From CAYPNP01 sp964412195 (GTDB taxonomy: Bacteria; Acidobacteriota; JAAYUB01), in the NCBI GenBank assembly GCA_964412195.1, contig CAYPNP010000008.1, positions 130,945 through 194,944 on the forward strand: a stretch of DNA of 64,000 bases. Direction: 5' to 3'. The position numbers and the translations under genes are program-made. Positions 52,557-61,898 of this stretch are shown one piece after another (within the stretch, counting starts at the first letter, position 1; each line of letters begins with the position of its first letter). Below the pieces are notes generated by a model. It did no database searches and was not told where the DNA came from. It was given only the letters and a program-made list of their open reading frames with translations.

Positions 52557-53021
52557 TCAGCTGGAGGCACACTCCGCCGATGGTTCGCTTTCGTCGTCCG
52601 GCTCGTCGCAGCGGCCGTTGACGATGTCCGCGATGGTGAATCCCTGCATCTCCCGACGCATGACCCGCTTGAGGTGCTTCCAGACGGGGCGCGTCAGGCA
52701 GTGTTCCCATCGGCCGCAGGCCGGCTCTCCGGGGTAGTTGCACGGGATGCTGTCCAGGTGGTCTTCCGCCGCGACGATGACTTCCCAGGCCGTGATCGAG
52801 TCGGGCGGACGGATCAGGCGGTAGCCGCCCCCCGGCCCGCGCACGGATTCCACGATCCGCGCCTCCCGCAGTCGTACCAGGATCTGCTCCAGGTAGTCTT
52901 GGGACACCCCCTCGCGGTTGCCGATGTCCATCCGCCGGATCGGCAGGCCGGTCTTCCCCTGGTGGATCGCGATGTCCACCACCGCGCGCAGGGCGTAACG
53001 GCTCTTGGTGGTGAAGTTCAT
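52557..53021 (-). CDS. Rrf2-family transcriptional regulator with cysteine triad
   Basis: A 154-residue winged-helix regulator. The N-terminal DNA-binding domain (MNFTTKSRYALRAVVDIAIH, REGVSQDYLEQILVRLREA, SVRGPGGGYRL) is typical of IscR and NsrR. Three cysteines at 94, 102 and 108 (C-X7-C-X5-C) sit in the loop where IscR/NsrR bind an iron-sulfur cluster, so it probably senses cluster state, oxygen or nitric oxide. The C-terminal tail is acidic. It follows yciO by 23 bases and precedes the histidine kinase. No iscS/iscU genes are nearby. Its targets are unknown. Confidence 0.91.
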   Translation of the reverse strand: MNFTTKSRYALRAVVDIAIHQGKTGLPIRRMDIGNREGVSQDYLEQILVRLREARIVESVRGPGGGYRLIRPPDSITAWEVIVAAEDHLDSIPCNYPGEPACGRWEHCLTRPVWKHLKRVMRREMQGFTIADIVNGRCDEPDDESEPSAECASS

Positions 53022-53044
53022 GCGGTCCTCTCTCGCATGGGATC

Positions 53045-53653
53045 TCAGCCCAAAAACGAAACGTCGCCGGCCCCTTCACGAACCACTTCGGGCGTGGCCC
53101 CCGTCAAGTCGATCACCGTGGAGGCTTGCGGGAAAATCTCCCCGCCGTCGACGACGAGGTCGATCATGCCCTTCAGCCGGTCGTGGATGTCGGCCGGGTC
53201 CTGCAGCTTCTCCCCGTAATGCGGGTTGATGGACGTGGAGATGATCGGTGCCTCCAGGGATTCGGCGAGGGCCAGGCAGATGTTGTTGTGCGGGATGCGG
53301 ATCCCCACCGTGTGCCGCTTGGTCAGCATGATTTTGGGCACGATGTTGTTGGCTTCCAGGATGAACGTGTATGGGCCGGGGGTCACCCGCTTCATGATCC
53401 GGTAGGCGAAGTTGCTGATCACCACGTACTGGCTGGCCATGCGGATGCTGTCGCAGATGAAGCTGAGGGGCTTGTGCTTGTCCTCGTCCTTGATCTTGTA
53501 CAACCGGTTGATGGCTTTCTTGTCCAGGGCCGAGCAGCCGATGGCGTACATGCTGTCGGTGGGGTAGGCGATGACCCCGCCGTCGCGGAGGATCTGCTTG
53601 GCCGTCTGCACGTGCCGGGGCTGGGGTTGAAAGGGGTTGATCCGGAGCAGCAT
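53045..53653 (-). CDS. YciO/YrdC/Sua5 family threonylcarbamoyl-AMP synthase-like protein
   Basis: A 202-residue protein of the YrdC fold, which in Sua5/TsaC makes threonylcarbamoyl-AMP for tRNA t6A37. Motifs YPTDSMYAIGCSALDKKA, KIKDEDKHKPLSFIC and the late PIISTSIN are close to the YciO branch, whose members share the fold but have weak or undemonstrated t6A activity. It begins at 53653 after an AGGAAG site and leads a minus-strand run with the Rrf2 regulator and the kinase. A dedicated TsaC is not seen in the window, so whether this is the functional one is open. Confidence 0.88.
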   Translation of the reverse strand: MLLRINPFQPQPRHVQTAKQILRDGGVIAYPTDSMYAIGCSALDKKAINRLYKIKDEDKHKPLSFICDSIRMASQYVVISNFAYRIMKRVTPGPYTFILEANNIVPKIMLTKRHTVGIRIPHNNICLALAESLEAPIISTSINPHYGEKLQDPADIHDRLKGMIDLVVDGGEIFPQASTVIDLTGATPEVVREGAGDVSFLG

Positions 53654-53686
53654 TTTCTTCCTGCGGCGACCCGAATATCCAGTATA

Positions 53687-53715
53687 ACTTTAAGAAAAAA
53701 GAGGAGTTTTGTCAA
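53687..53715 (-). promoter_or_regulatory. Promoter of the yciO-rrf2-kinase operon
   Basis: On the minus strand TTGACA (plus 53710-53715) and TAAAGT (plus 53687-53692), exactly 17 bases apart, 34 bases from the start codon. It is back to back with the phosphofructokinase promoter. Confidence 0.75.
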
Positions 53716-53732
53716 ATGAAAACTGAAAGCCG

Positions 53733-53761
53733 TTGATTTTTCGGCCTTCCTCCTCTATAAC
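53733..53761 (+). promoter_or_regulatory. Promoter of the phosphofructokinase gene
   Basis: TTGATT (53733-53738) and TATAAC (53756-53761) with a 17-base spacer. Transcription should start at about 53768, only a few bases before the ATG at 53771. Confidence 0.65.
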
Positions 53762-53770
53762 GGTTTCGTT

Positions 53771-55079
<1,309 letters not shown>

Positions 55080-55087
<8 letters not shown>

Positions 55088-55370
55088 CATCGCCCTGAAC
55101 ATCCCCCACGCCCTGCCGCCGGAGGAAGCCGCCGGCCGGCTCCGGAAACTGGTGGACGACTTGAAGGCCCGGTCCCCCTACCTGGAGAGCGCCGCCGTCC
55201 GCTGGGACTCCCCCGCCGCCTGCTGCATCGAGGGCGAGGGCTTCTCCGGGACGCTGGCGGTGGGGCCCGCCGCGGTGGAGGCCCGCATCCGCCTCGAGGG
55301 GATGATGGCCATGTTCCGCCCGATGGTGGAGGAGAAACTCCGTGACGCGATCACCCGCGCCCTCGCCTGA
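55080..55370 (+). CDS. Polyhydroxyalkanoic acid system family protein
   Basis: A 96-residue protein (MPDIALNIPHALPPEEAAGR, then a short beta-rich middle and the tail MFRPMVEEKLRDAITRALA). The layout matches the small PHA granule-region family, whose members lie near polyhydroxyalkanoate genes in proteobacteria; function is not established. No PHA synthase is seen here, so a storage-polymer role is not supported by context. The ATG at 55080 lies within the last codons of the phosphofructokinase gene, giving translational coupling. Confidence 0.75.
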
Positions 55371-55427
55371 GCCCGCTGCCACATCGCTCTCATTTGGCTG
55401 ATTGTCTGAAGATTCGTGCGTGCCGGC

Positions 55428-56006
55428 TCAATCCCAGCGCACCGGCACCACCCGGACCGTGCCGTCGCGCTCCGGGATGCGCACCTCGCCGCGGTCGCGG
55501 CCGTATTCGTAGAGCAGGCGGGTGACTTCCACGTCGTCGCGGCAATAGCGCTCGATGAGGTCGAACCGCCCCTCCTTGAACCACCGCAGGGCCGCCAGCC
55601 CGTCGGCTGACTTGCGCCTGCCGAGGGTGGCGCCCGCCACCTTGTCCAGGCCTATGCGGAAGCCCAGCACCCGGGCCAGGTCCTCCATGAGGTCGAGGGT
55701 GGGAACCTTGCGGAAATCGGCGTCCGGCCGATACGGCCGCAGTACCGGGTAATCGAATCCTTTTATGTTGAAACCGATGACCTTGCCGGCGGACAGCAGC
55801 GCGTCCACCAGCGCGTTGGCGTCACTCTCCCGGTACGTGGTGTACTCGCCGGTGGCGTAGCTGTAGACCACGCCCAGGGACAGGCCCAGCCGGTGGAGCT
55901 GGTCGCGGCCGCCCACGTCCTGGAAGCTGCGCTGGGTTTCCAGGTCGAAGACCAGGACGGGGGCGATGGACTCGAACAGGCTGCGTTGGCGAGGGAGCGG
56001 GCTCAC
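55428..56006 (-). CDS. RNase H-like 3'-5' exonuclease domain protein
   Basis: A 192-residue protein of the YprB-like ribonuclease H branch. The exonuclease motifs can be read: VLVFDLETQ (acidic pair, about residues 17-25), GFNIKGFDYPVL (about 98-109), and YCRDDVEVTRLLYEYG (about 153-168). It is compact, with the nuclease domain alone and no fused helicase or zinc segment. Such proteins are predicted DNA or RNA exonucleases; which one is not settled. The gene stands alone between two unrelated genes. Confidence 0.82.
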   Translation of the reverse strand: MSPLPRQRSLFESIAPVLVFDLETQRSFQDVGGRDQLHRLGLSLGVVYSYATGEYTTYRESDANALVDALLSAGKVIGFNIKGFDYPVLRPYRPDADFRKVPTLDLMEDLARVLGFRIGLDKVAGATLGRRKSADGLAALRWFKEGRFDLIERYCRDDVEVTRLLYEYGRDRGEVRIPERDGTVRVVPVRWD

Positions 56007-56093
56007 GGGATCTCCTTGCCGGGCATCCTAACAGGATTCGCCCCTTGGATGCAAGGAAGCACTTGCCGCTTCGGTCCGGCCGGCCCGGCCCGG

Positions 56094-56687
56094 TCAGAAG
56101 ATGAAGCTGATCCCCCCGCGGAACCGGTTGACGTACACCCCGTCGAGGCCCGACAGCTTGTACTCCAGGCGCACGGCCACGTTTTTAGCGACCATGATCT
56201 TCACGCCGCCCCCGAAGTTGCCGGTGAACTCGTTGTCCGTGGTCGTGTATTGGATCCCGGGGAATTCGGGATAGGTCTCGCGGAACTCGCTGTGGACGTT
56301 GCCCAGGCCCCCGCACACGTACGGTCGTACGGTTTCGTCCCCTCCGAAATGATAGAGCACGTTGACCTCGGTCCAGTAGTCGGTGTGGTCCTGCCGGGTG
56401 ACGGTCGAGCCGTAGCCCGGGAGGTAGCCCCAGTACTCCTGCCCGAACCCGTCGGCGTACTCGAAGTCGAATTCGAAGGCCAGGTTCCGCGTGGCATAAA
56501 TGTCTACCGCGCCGCCCCAGGCGAAGGCGGTGGACCACTCGTCGTAGTCGTACTCCGTGTAGAATCCCGCGTGGGGGAACAGCTCCACGTGCGGCCGGTC
56601 GGGCTTGTAGTACCGGTACTGGGCCGGAACGGCCGCGGCCAGGACAAGCAGGGTCAGGACCAGCGTGAGAATGGTATGTTTGCGCAT
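56094..56687 (-). CDS. Small outer-membrane beta-barrel protein
   Basis: A 197-residue protein with a signal peptide (MRKHTILTLVLTLLVLAAAV) and a run of about eight amphipathic strands (for example VELFPHAGFYTEYDYDEWST, VRPYVCGGLGNVHSEF), ending in FRGGISFIF with a C-terminal phenylalanine, the signal recognised by the BAM complex. The fold resembles OmpA/OmpX-type porin-like barrels. Tyr- and Asp-rich loops are prominent. A GGAGG site precedes the ATG at 56687. Function is not known. Confidence 0.82.
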   Translation of the reverse strand: MRKHTILTLVLTLLVLAAAVPAQYRYYKPDRPHVELFPHAGFYTEYDYDEWSTAFAWGGAVDIYATRNLAFEFDFEYADGFGQEYWGYLPGYGSTVTRQDHTDYWTEVNVLYHFGGDETVRPYVCGGLGNVHSEFRETYPEFPGIQYTTTDNEFTGNFGGGVKIMVAKNVAVRLEYKLSGLDGVYVNRFRGGISFIF

Positions 56688-56821
56688 GGACACCCTCCTC
56701 CTTTTTTCGAATGGATGGAGAATGCCTGCGTGTGGTTCAACGCGGAGTGGCGAAATCACGACGCCCGCCGTCCCGCATCGCGCCGGAGCAAGCGGCCGCT
56801 TGGGCGGGCCGGGCCGCGCCG

Positions 56822-58279
56822 TCAATCCTTCGGCTTGGCTTCGGTGTCGGTGAGGTGGTAAATGGGGCCGAACTTCTTGAGCTCGTCCGCCAGCGGTCGG
56901 ACGTTGCCGACGAAGACGAAGGTCATCTTCGCGGGGTCCAGGTACTGCCGCGCCGTTTCCTGGAGTTCCCCGGGGGTGATGGCCCGCACCCGGGCCTGGT
57001 AGTCCTCCAGGTAGCTGCGGGGCCGGTCCAGCAGGCGCAGCATCAGGAAATTCTTCAGGAGGTCCTCGACGGTCGCGAAGCGCTTGACGAAGCCGAGCTC
57101 CAGACCCGACCGCCCGGCCTCGAACTCGCCCTCGGGGATCTTGCCGTCGCGGAACAGCCCCAGGATCCAGAGCATGGCGTCGGTGGCCCGCACGGTGGAC
57201 TCGGTCTTGGTGCGGCAGCGGGCGATGAAGGCGGACCGGCCCAGCACGTCGGTGTCGAAGAGGGAATCCACCCGGTAGGCCAGGCCCTCGCGGTCGCGCA
57301 CCTGTTGGGTGAACCGCGAGGCGAAGCTGCTGCCGCCCACCATGTGGTTGAGCAGGTGGATGCGGTGCAGGTCGGGGCTGTCCTTCGTGCACGCCTGCAC
57401 GCCGAAGTAGATGGAACTCTGGTTGATGTCCTTATGCAACAGGTAGACGCCGGGCCGGTACTTCGCCTCCGGCACGGGCGGATCCGGCGCCTCCCGGTTG
57501 GGGGCGGTCGGCCGGTAGAATTCCCCCCACTTCCCCAGGAGGTCGCCTTCCTTGAAATCTCCAGTGACGACGAACGAGATGTTGGCCGGAAAGTAGCGCT
57601 CCTGGAAATAGCGGCCCACGTCCTCGAGGAGGACCTTGTCCACGCCGTCGGCGCAGTAAAGGTATCCGTACGGGTGCTCGGGGTAGAGCAGCTGGTAGAA
57701 CTTGCGGGCCGCCAGGTGAAAGGGGTCTTCGGCGGCGGCGGCCTCCTCGAGGGCGATCCGGCGCTCGACGAAATCGAGCTTCTCCTTGGTGAAAGCCGGC
57801 CGCCCGAGGATCCCGGCCAGGATCTCCACCAGGGTGGTGCTGTGGCGGCTGAGGATGGAGGAATCGATCCACACAAAATCCTGACCGCAGTCAACGGTCA
57901 GTTCGCCGGAGTAGTATCCCAGCAGGGAATCCATCTTCTCCACGGTCATGATCTCGCTGCCGCATTCCCGAAGCATCCGCGCCGTGACCCGGGCCGCCTG
58001 CGGCTTGTAACCCTGCTCGAACACGGCCCCGGCCCGGACGCAGCACTGCATCCGGAGGAGCGGGATGGCCGGGTCGCTCTTCAGGTAGAAGGTGACGCCG
58101 GACGGGTGCTTCACCACCTGGTAGTCCTTCCCCTCCTCCGGCAGCTTCCAGGCCAGGGGCGTGGACGCCAGTTTCGCGATGGTCTTGGCGCCCCGGCTCT
58201 GGATGTCTTCCGCGCGCGGCAGAGGCGCCGCCGCGATCCAGATTCCGACGAACAGGACGGTCAGGAGTCGGCGGCTCAT
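56822..58279 (-). CDS. M16 family peptidase-like protein, non-catalytic subunit
   Basis: A 485-residue secreted member of the pitrilysin family with signal peptide (RRLLTVLFVGIWIAAAPLP). It lacks the zinc site: at the place of HXXEH the sequence reads RMLRECGSE. The C-terminal half keeps the substrate-binding R/Y-type motif GGSSFASRFTQQVRDREGLAY. Such inactive subunits pair with an active M16 protein to form a chamber, as in mitochondrial processing peptidase. The start ATG at 58279 overlaps the stop of the active subunit by four bases, in line with a 1:1 complex in the periplasm. Confidence 0.9.
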   Translation of the reverse strand: MSRRLLTVLFVGIWIAAAPLPRAEDIQSRGAKTIAKLASTPLAWKLPEEGKDYQVVKHPSGVTFYLKSDPAIPLLRMQCCVRAGAVFEQGYKPQAARVTARMLRECGSEIMTVEKMDSLLGYYSGELTVDCGQDFVWIDSSILSRHSTTLVEILAGILGRPAFTKEKLDFVERRIALEEAAAAEDPFHLAARKFYQLLYPEHPYGYLYCADGVDKVLLEDVGRYFQERYFPANISFVVTGDFKEGDLLGKWGEFYRPTAPNREAPDPPVPEAKYRPGVYLLHKDINQSSIYFGVQACTKDSPDLHRIHLLNHMVGGSSFASRFTQQVRDREGLAYRVDSLFDTDVLGRSAFIARCRTKTESTVRATDAMLWILGLFRDGKIPEGEFEAGRSGLELGFVKRFATVEDLLKNFLMLRLLDRPRSYLEDYQARVRAITPGELQETARQYLDPAKMTFVFVGNVRPLADELKKFGPIYHLTDTEAKPKD

Positions 58280-59784
58280 TGGACACTCCTTTCGGGAGCG
58301 GGCGGCTCCAGCCAGGCGACGGTCCGGTTCTCCTGCGTGAGCCACTCGCGGGCGACCCGCTGAATGTCTTCGGGACTGACGGCCTGCAGCCGCTCCAGGT
58401 ACTGGTTGAAAGCCTGGGGGCTGCCGGAGAAGTCCAGCCCCTCGGCCAGGACCACCGCTAGCGCCTCGCCGTCCCGCAGCTGGCGCAGGAGCCGGCCGGT
58501 CAGGAGGCTCTTCGCTTCGTCCAGCGCACGTTGGGAAACGGGCTGCTGCTTCAGCTGCTCGACCTCGGCCAGGATGGCGGCCTCCAGCTTCGGCAACGGC
58601 ACGCCTTCGGCGGCCGTGGCCGTGATGGAGAACAGGCCGGGGAAGCGCTTCATCTCCCCGATCCCGGTGCTGAAATCCGCGGCCAGGCCCGATTTGATCA
58701 GCTCCTTGTAGAGGATGCTGCCGCGCCCGTGCGCCAGAAGCGCGTCCATCAGCTCGAAGACGGGGTAGTCGGGGTGGTTGGCGGCGCAGCGGTGGTAGCC
58801 GATCTCCAGGCGGGGCGTGGCGGGGTATCGCAGGACCGCGCGGCGCTCGCCCCGCTGCGGCGGCTCCAGCGTGAGGGGCACCGGCTTGGGGATGGGCTGC
58901 GCCGGGATCCTGCCGAAGTACTTCTGGATCAGGTCCTGGGCGGCCGCCGGGTCGAAATCGCCCACCAGCACCACGATGGCGTTGTTCGGGGCGTAGTACA
59001 GGCGGTGGTACTCCTTGACGTCGTCGCGGGTGAGGTTTTCCAGGTCGGACCGCCAGCCGATCACGTCCCAGTGATAGGAGTGCGCCATGTACGCCGTGGC
59101 GAGGAAAAGCTCCTGCAGGAGCGCCTCCGGCTGGGTCTCGTTGGTCTGCCGGCGCTCCTCCAGCACCACGTCCCGCTCGGAGTAGAACTCCCGGAAGACG
59201 GGTTCCTTCATCCGGGACGACTCGAAGTACGCCCATGCCTCCAGGCAGTTGGACGGGAACAGCTCGAAGTAATGGGTCCGGTCGAAGCTGGTGTCGGCGC
59301 TGAGCCGGCCGAAGCCCACCTGGAACGTGGCCACGTCCACGTCGTTCTGGATGGTGAGGATCTTCTGGGTGACGTTCAGGCCCTTGATCTTGAGTAGGAG
59401 GGTCTCGATCCTCTTGTCGGCGTCGGGGGGGGCCTGGCCCAGCACCTTGAGTTGACGCAGGTGCCGCACCTCGGCGAAGTAATCGTCCTGCTTCTCCATG
59501 ATGGGCACTTCCATGTCGTAGTTCAGGGTCTGGAACTCCTTGGTGCCCTTGAACATCATGTGCTCGAGCACATGGGAAATGCCGGTGATCCCGGTGGTCT
59601 CGTTGGCGGATCCCACTTTGTACCGGACGAGCGAGTAGATGATGGGCGTCTCGTGGCGCGGCAACAGGATGACCTGCAGGCCGTTGTCGAGGTGGAGCGT
59701 CTTCATCGGCAGCTGGATGGCCGCCGCCGGCGCCGCCAGCGCCAGGAAGCCGAGCAGGCCGAGCAGAATTCCCGGACGTTTCAT
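58276..59784 (-). CDS. M16 family zinc metallopeptidase, catalytic subunit
   Basis: A 502-residue secreted peptidase. The signal peptide is MKRPGILLGLLGFLALAAPA, and the zinc-binding inverted motif HVLEH lies near residue 70 within SHVLEHMMFKGT. The third ligand is probably a glutamate in ERDVVLEERRQ. An insertion of about 70 residues follows HXXEH (DYFAEVRHLRQLKVLGQ and on), common in Acidobacteriota M16 proteins. An AGGAGG site precedes the ATG at 59784. It is followed, with ATGA overlap, by the inactive partner, and preceded by a HEAT-like gene four bases upstream. Confidence 0.92.
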   Translation of the reverse strand: MKRPGILLGLLGFLALAAPAAAIQLPMKTLHLDNGLQVILLPRHETPIIYSLVRYKVGSANETTGITGISHVLEHMMFKGTKEFQTLNYDMEVPIMEKQDDYFAEVRHLRQLKVLGQAPPDADKRIETLLLKIKGLNVTQKILTIQNDVDVATFQVGFGRLSADTSFDRTHYFELFPSNCLEAWAYFESSRMKEPVFREFYSERDVVLEERRQTNETQPEALLQELFLATAYMAHSYHWDVIGWRSDLENLTRDDVKEYHRLYYAPNNAIVVLVGDFDPAAAQDLIQKYFGRIPAQPIPKPVPLTLEPPQRGERRAVLRYPATPRLEIGYHRCAANHPDYPVFELMDALLAHGRGSILYKELIKSGLAADFSTGIGEMKRFPGLFSITATAAEGVPLPKLEAAILAEVEQLKQQPVSQRALDEAKSLLTGRLLRQLRDGEALAVVLAEGLDFSGSPQAFNQYLERLQAVSPEDIQRVAREWLTQENRTVAWLEPPAPERSVQ

Positions 59785-59788
59785 GGCG

Positions 59789-60718
59789 TCATCCTCCTGC
59801 CGTCGGATTTGGTTCCGCGGCCGCCTTCGGTTTGGCGGCGGCACGCTCCGCCAGGATCTGGCGCGCGGACTCCCGGATTGCCGGGGGCAGGCCCGGTTCC
59901 AGCAGCTTCTGGTAGAGGTCCATCACGCCCGGGTTGCGGGTCAGCCGCAGCGTGCCGACGAGCGCGGCGTCCAGCCGCGCGTTTCTCCCGAAGACCATCC
60001 GTCGCAGCGAGAAGCTGGGGTTGAGCACCCGGTCCTCAATCTGCCGCCGCAGCTCATCGCGCGCAGCAGGGAAGGCGTCCAGGTCCAGGTTGGCGAGCTG
60101 CTCCAGGGCGGTCTGCCGCAGGACGTCGCCGCGGCGGGTCAGGGCGGCTCCCTTGCCGAGGCCGATGGCCAGGACCTCCCCGACGGCCCCGTGCGTCCCA
60201 ACGAGGCACAGTCCCTCGACGAGTTTGGTGCCAAGTTCCAGCGGGGAGAGGACCTCGCTGTCAGCCCTGCGCGCCCCCTCCGCCCGGCCGGGCTTCCGGT
60301 GAAGCGGGGCGACCAGCACCTCCTCCGCGACCGGCCCGCCGAGCCGGGCGATGGAGTGGATGGCGGCGATGACCAGCTGGCGCCGCTCCCCCAGCAGGAG
60401 GTACTGCCCGAGCCGCCTGACGGCCCGTTCCCGGTCGTCTTCTTCCAGCGAACCGAGTTCGCCGAGGATGGCGATCACGTTGCGGAAATAGTACCAAGGA
60501 TGGTGCACTGTTTCGTCCAGCGCCGCCAGCAGCGCCGGCAGCGCCCGGGGGCCCAGTCCCCGGATCTCCTCGAAGTACTGCCGCCGGTCGGACTGCTCGG
60601 GCGCCAGCTCCAGTCGGGCCAAGAGGTCTCGGACATCGAACGATTCGCAAGGGCAGGTCTCCCCCTCGTGCAGGCGGCGGCCGCATTGGGGACACGTCAT
60701 CAACGGGCGTTCAACCAT
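59789..60718 (-). CDS. Zinc-ribbon and HEAT-like repeat protein
   Basis: A 309-residue protein not recognised as a named family. It opens with a short four-cysteine ribbon (TCPQCGRRLHEGETCPC), followed by helical sequence with HEAT-like pairs such as LGPRALPALLAALDETVHHP and RQLVIAAIHSIARLGGP. The C-terminus is Ala/Lys-rich. ATGs at 60718 and 60700 are possible. It is the first gene of the M16 operon (stop four bases before the active subunit), so it may be an accessory factor, though a cytoplasmic ribbon protein and exported peptidases would act in different compartments. Confidence 0.68.
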   Translation of the reverse strand: MVERPLMTCPQCGRRLHEGETCPCESFDVRDLLARLELAPEQSDRRQYFEEIRGLGPRALPALLAALDETVHHPWYYFRNVIAILGELGSLEEDDRERAVRRLGQYLLLGERRQLVIAAIHSIARLGGPVAEEVLVAPLHRKPGRAEGARRADSEVLSPLELGTKLVEGLCLVGTHGAVGEVLAIGLGKGAALTRRGDVLRQTALEQLANLDLDAFPAARDELRRQIEDRVLNPSFSLRRMVFGRNARLDAALVGTLRLTRNPGVMDLYQKLLEPGLPPAIRESARQILAERAAAKPKAAAEPNPTAGG

Positions 60719-60740
60719 GGCGATCCTCGGATTTTTTCCA

Positions 60741-60769
60741 ATCATATCACCCGGCCGGTTTGAAAGCAA
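60741..60769 (-). promoter_or_regulatory. Promoter of the HEAT-M16 operon
   Basis: On the minus strand TTGCTT (plus 60764-60769) and TATGAT (plus 60741-60746), 17 bases apart, with TGA directly before the -10. It is 23 bases from the start codon. Confidence 0.7.
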
Positions 60770-60834
60770 AACTTCCGGCCGGGGCGCCCCGGGCAGGAAC
60801 ACGTGCAACCGTCCTCTCCCCGGGCGCGCAGGAT

Positions 60835-60895
60835 TCTCGGTCATCGGTCACCCGTCACCGATCTCCTGCCACCCGTCATCTTGGGTCTTGGATGT
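60835..60895. repeat. Simple GTCATC/GTCACC spacer repeat
   Basis: Short direct and inverted words (TCATCGGTCACCCGTCACCG, CACCCGTCATC) fill the gap between the HEAT gene promoter and the end of the DUF58 gene. No coding potential is seen. Confidence 0.4.
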
Positions 60896-60897
60896 CG

Positions 60898-61779
60898 TTA
60901 TCGCCGGTACCGCTGCGCCCGCATCCGGAAGAACTGCCGCAGCGGCTTGTCGTAGGGGGCGTCGGCCTGCAGCTCGATGTGGTCCACGCGGTGGCGCTGG
61001 AACAGGGCCTTGCGCCGCCGGCGCAGCTCGGCCATGCGGTCCTGGAAGCGCCGCCGCGGCCCGGGCAGGAAGAGCGGCGCGAGGACCGGCCGGCCCGACT
61101 CGGCGTCCTCGAGGCGGACCCAGCTGCTGGCGGGCAGCTCCCACTCGCCCCGGTCGTTGATGGCGATGGCCACCACGTCGTGCTTGCGAGCGGCGATGCG
61201 GAGGGCGTCCTCGTAGGCCTCGTCGAAGAAGTCCGAGATGACGAAGAGGATGCTGCGCTTCTTGAGCACCCGCACGGCGAACTCCAGCGCCCCGCCGACG
61301 GAGGTGTCGGGCCGGCGCGGCTCGAAGGCCAGCACCTCCCGCACCAGGCGCAGGACGTGGCGGGAGCCCTTCCGCGGCGGGACGTAGCGCTCCACCTCGC
61401 CGGTGAACAGGGCCGCCCCGACCCGGTCGTTGTTGCGGATGGCGGAAAAGGCCAGGATGGCGGCGATCTCGGCGGCCACCTCGCTCTTGCGCTGGAGTCC
61501 CGAGCCGAAGGCGGTGGAGCGGCTGGCGTCCACCAGCAGGACCACCGTCAGCTCGCGCTCCTCGACGTACTTCTTGACGTGGAGGGTGCCGGAGCGTGAG
61601 GTGACGTTCCAGTCGATGGTGCGGATGTCGTCCCCGGGCTGGTAGGGCCGGACCTCGTCGTACTCGATTCCGCGGCCCTTGAAGACGGAGTGGTACTCGC
61701 CGGCCACCGCCTCGTCCACCAGGCGGCGGGTGGTGATCTCGATCTCCCGGATTTTCCTGACGAGTTCCTTTTTCAGCAT
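60898..61779 (-). CDS. DUF58 (vWA-like) domain protein
   Basis: A 293-residue protein with the DUF58 signature GRGIEYDEVRPYQPGDDIRT and IDWNVTSRSGTLHVKKY, followed by a von Willebrand A-like fold with the metal-site opening LLVDASRSTAFGSG. DUF58 proteins are regularly encoded after MoxR AAA+ ATPases and are thought to be part of a chaperone-like complex that works on membrane or secreted proteins. Here it lies downstream of moxR on the same strand, separated by a 119-base repeat spacer. No BatA/BatB-type genes are present. Confidence 0.92.
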   Translation of the reverse strand: MLKKELVRKIREIEITTRRLVDEAVAGEYHSVFKGRGIEYDEVRPYQPGDDIRTIDWNVTSRSGTLHVKKYVEERELTVVLLVDASRSTAFGSGLQRKSEVAAEIAAILAFSAIRNNDRVGAALFTGEVERYVPPRKGSRHVLRLVREVLAFEPRRPDTSVGGALEFAVRVLKKRSILFVISDFFDEAYEDALRIAARKHDVVAIAINDRGEWELPASSWVRLEDAESGRPVLAPLFLPGPRRRFQDRMAELRRRRKALFQRHRVDHIELQADAPYDKPLRQFFRMRAQRYRR

Positions 61780-61804
61780 CTTACCGGACCTGGGACCTCG
61801 GGGC

Positions 61805-61895
61805 TGGGACTTCGAGGCTCGAGACTCGAGGCTCGAGGCTCGAGGTTCGAAATGACAAATGAAAAATGTCCAATGACCAATGGCAAATGGTCTCC
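61805..61895. repeat. CGAGGCTCGAG tandem spacer and AATGACCAATGG words
   Basis: Between the DUF58 and moxR genes there is a tandem run of GAGGCTC/GAGACTC words (61815-61848) and then an AT-richer run of CAAATGA/CCAATG words. The first part is self-complementary and could fold. No gene is seen. Confidence 0.55.
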
Positions 61896-61898
61896 CGA

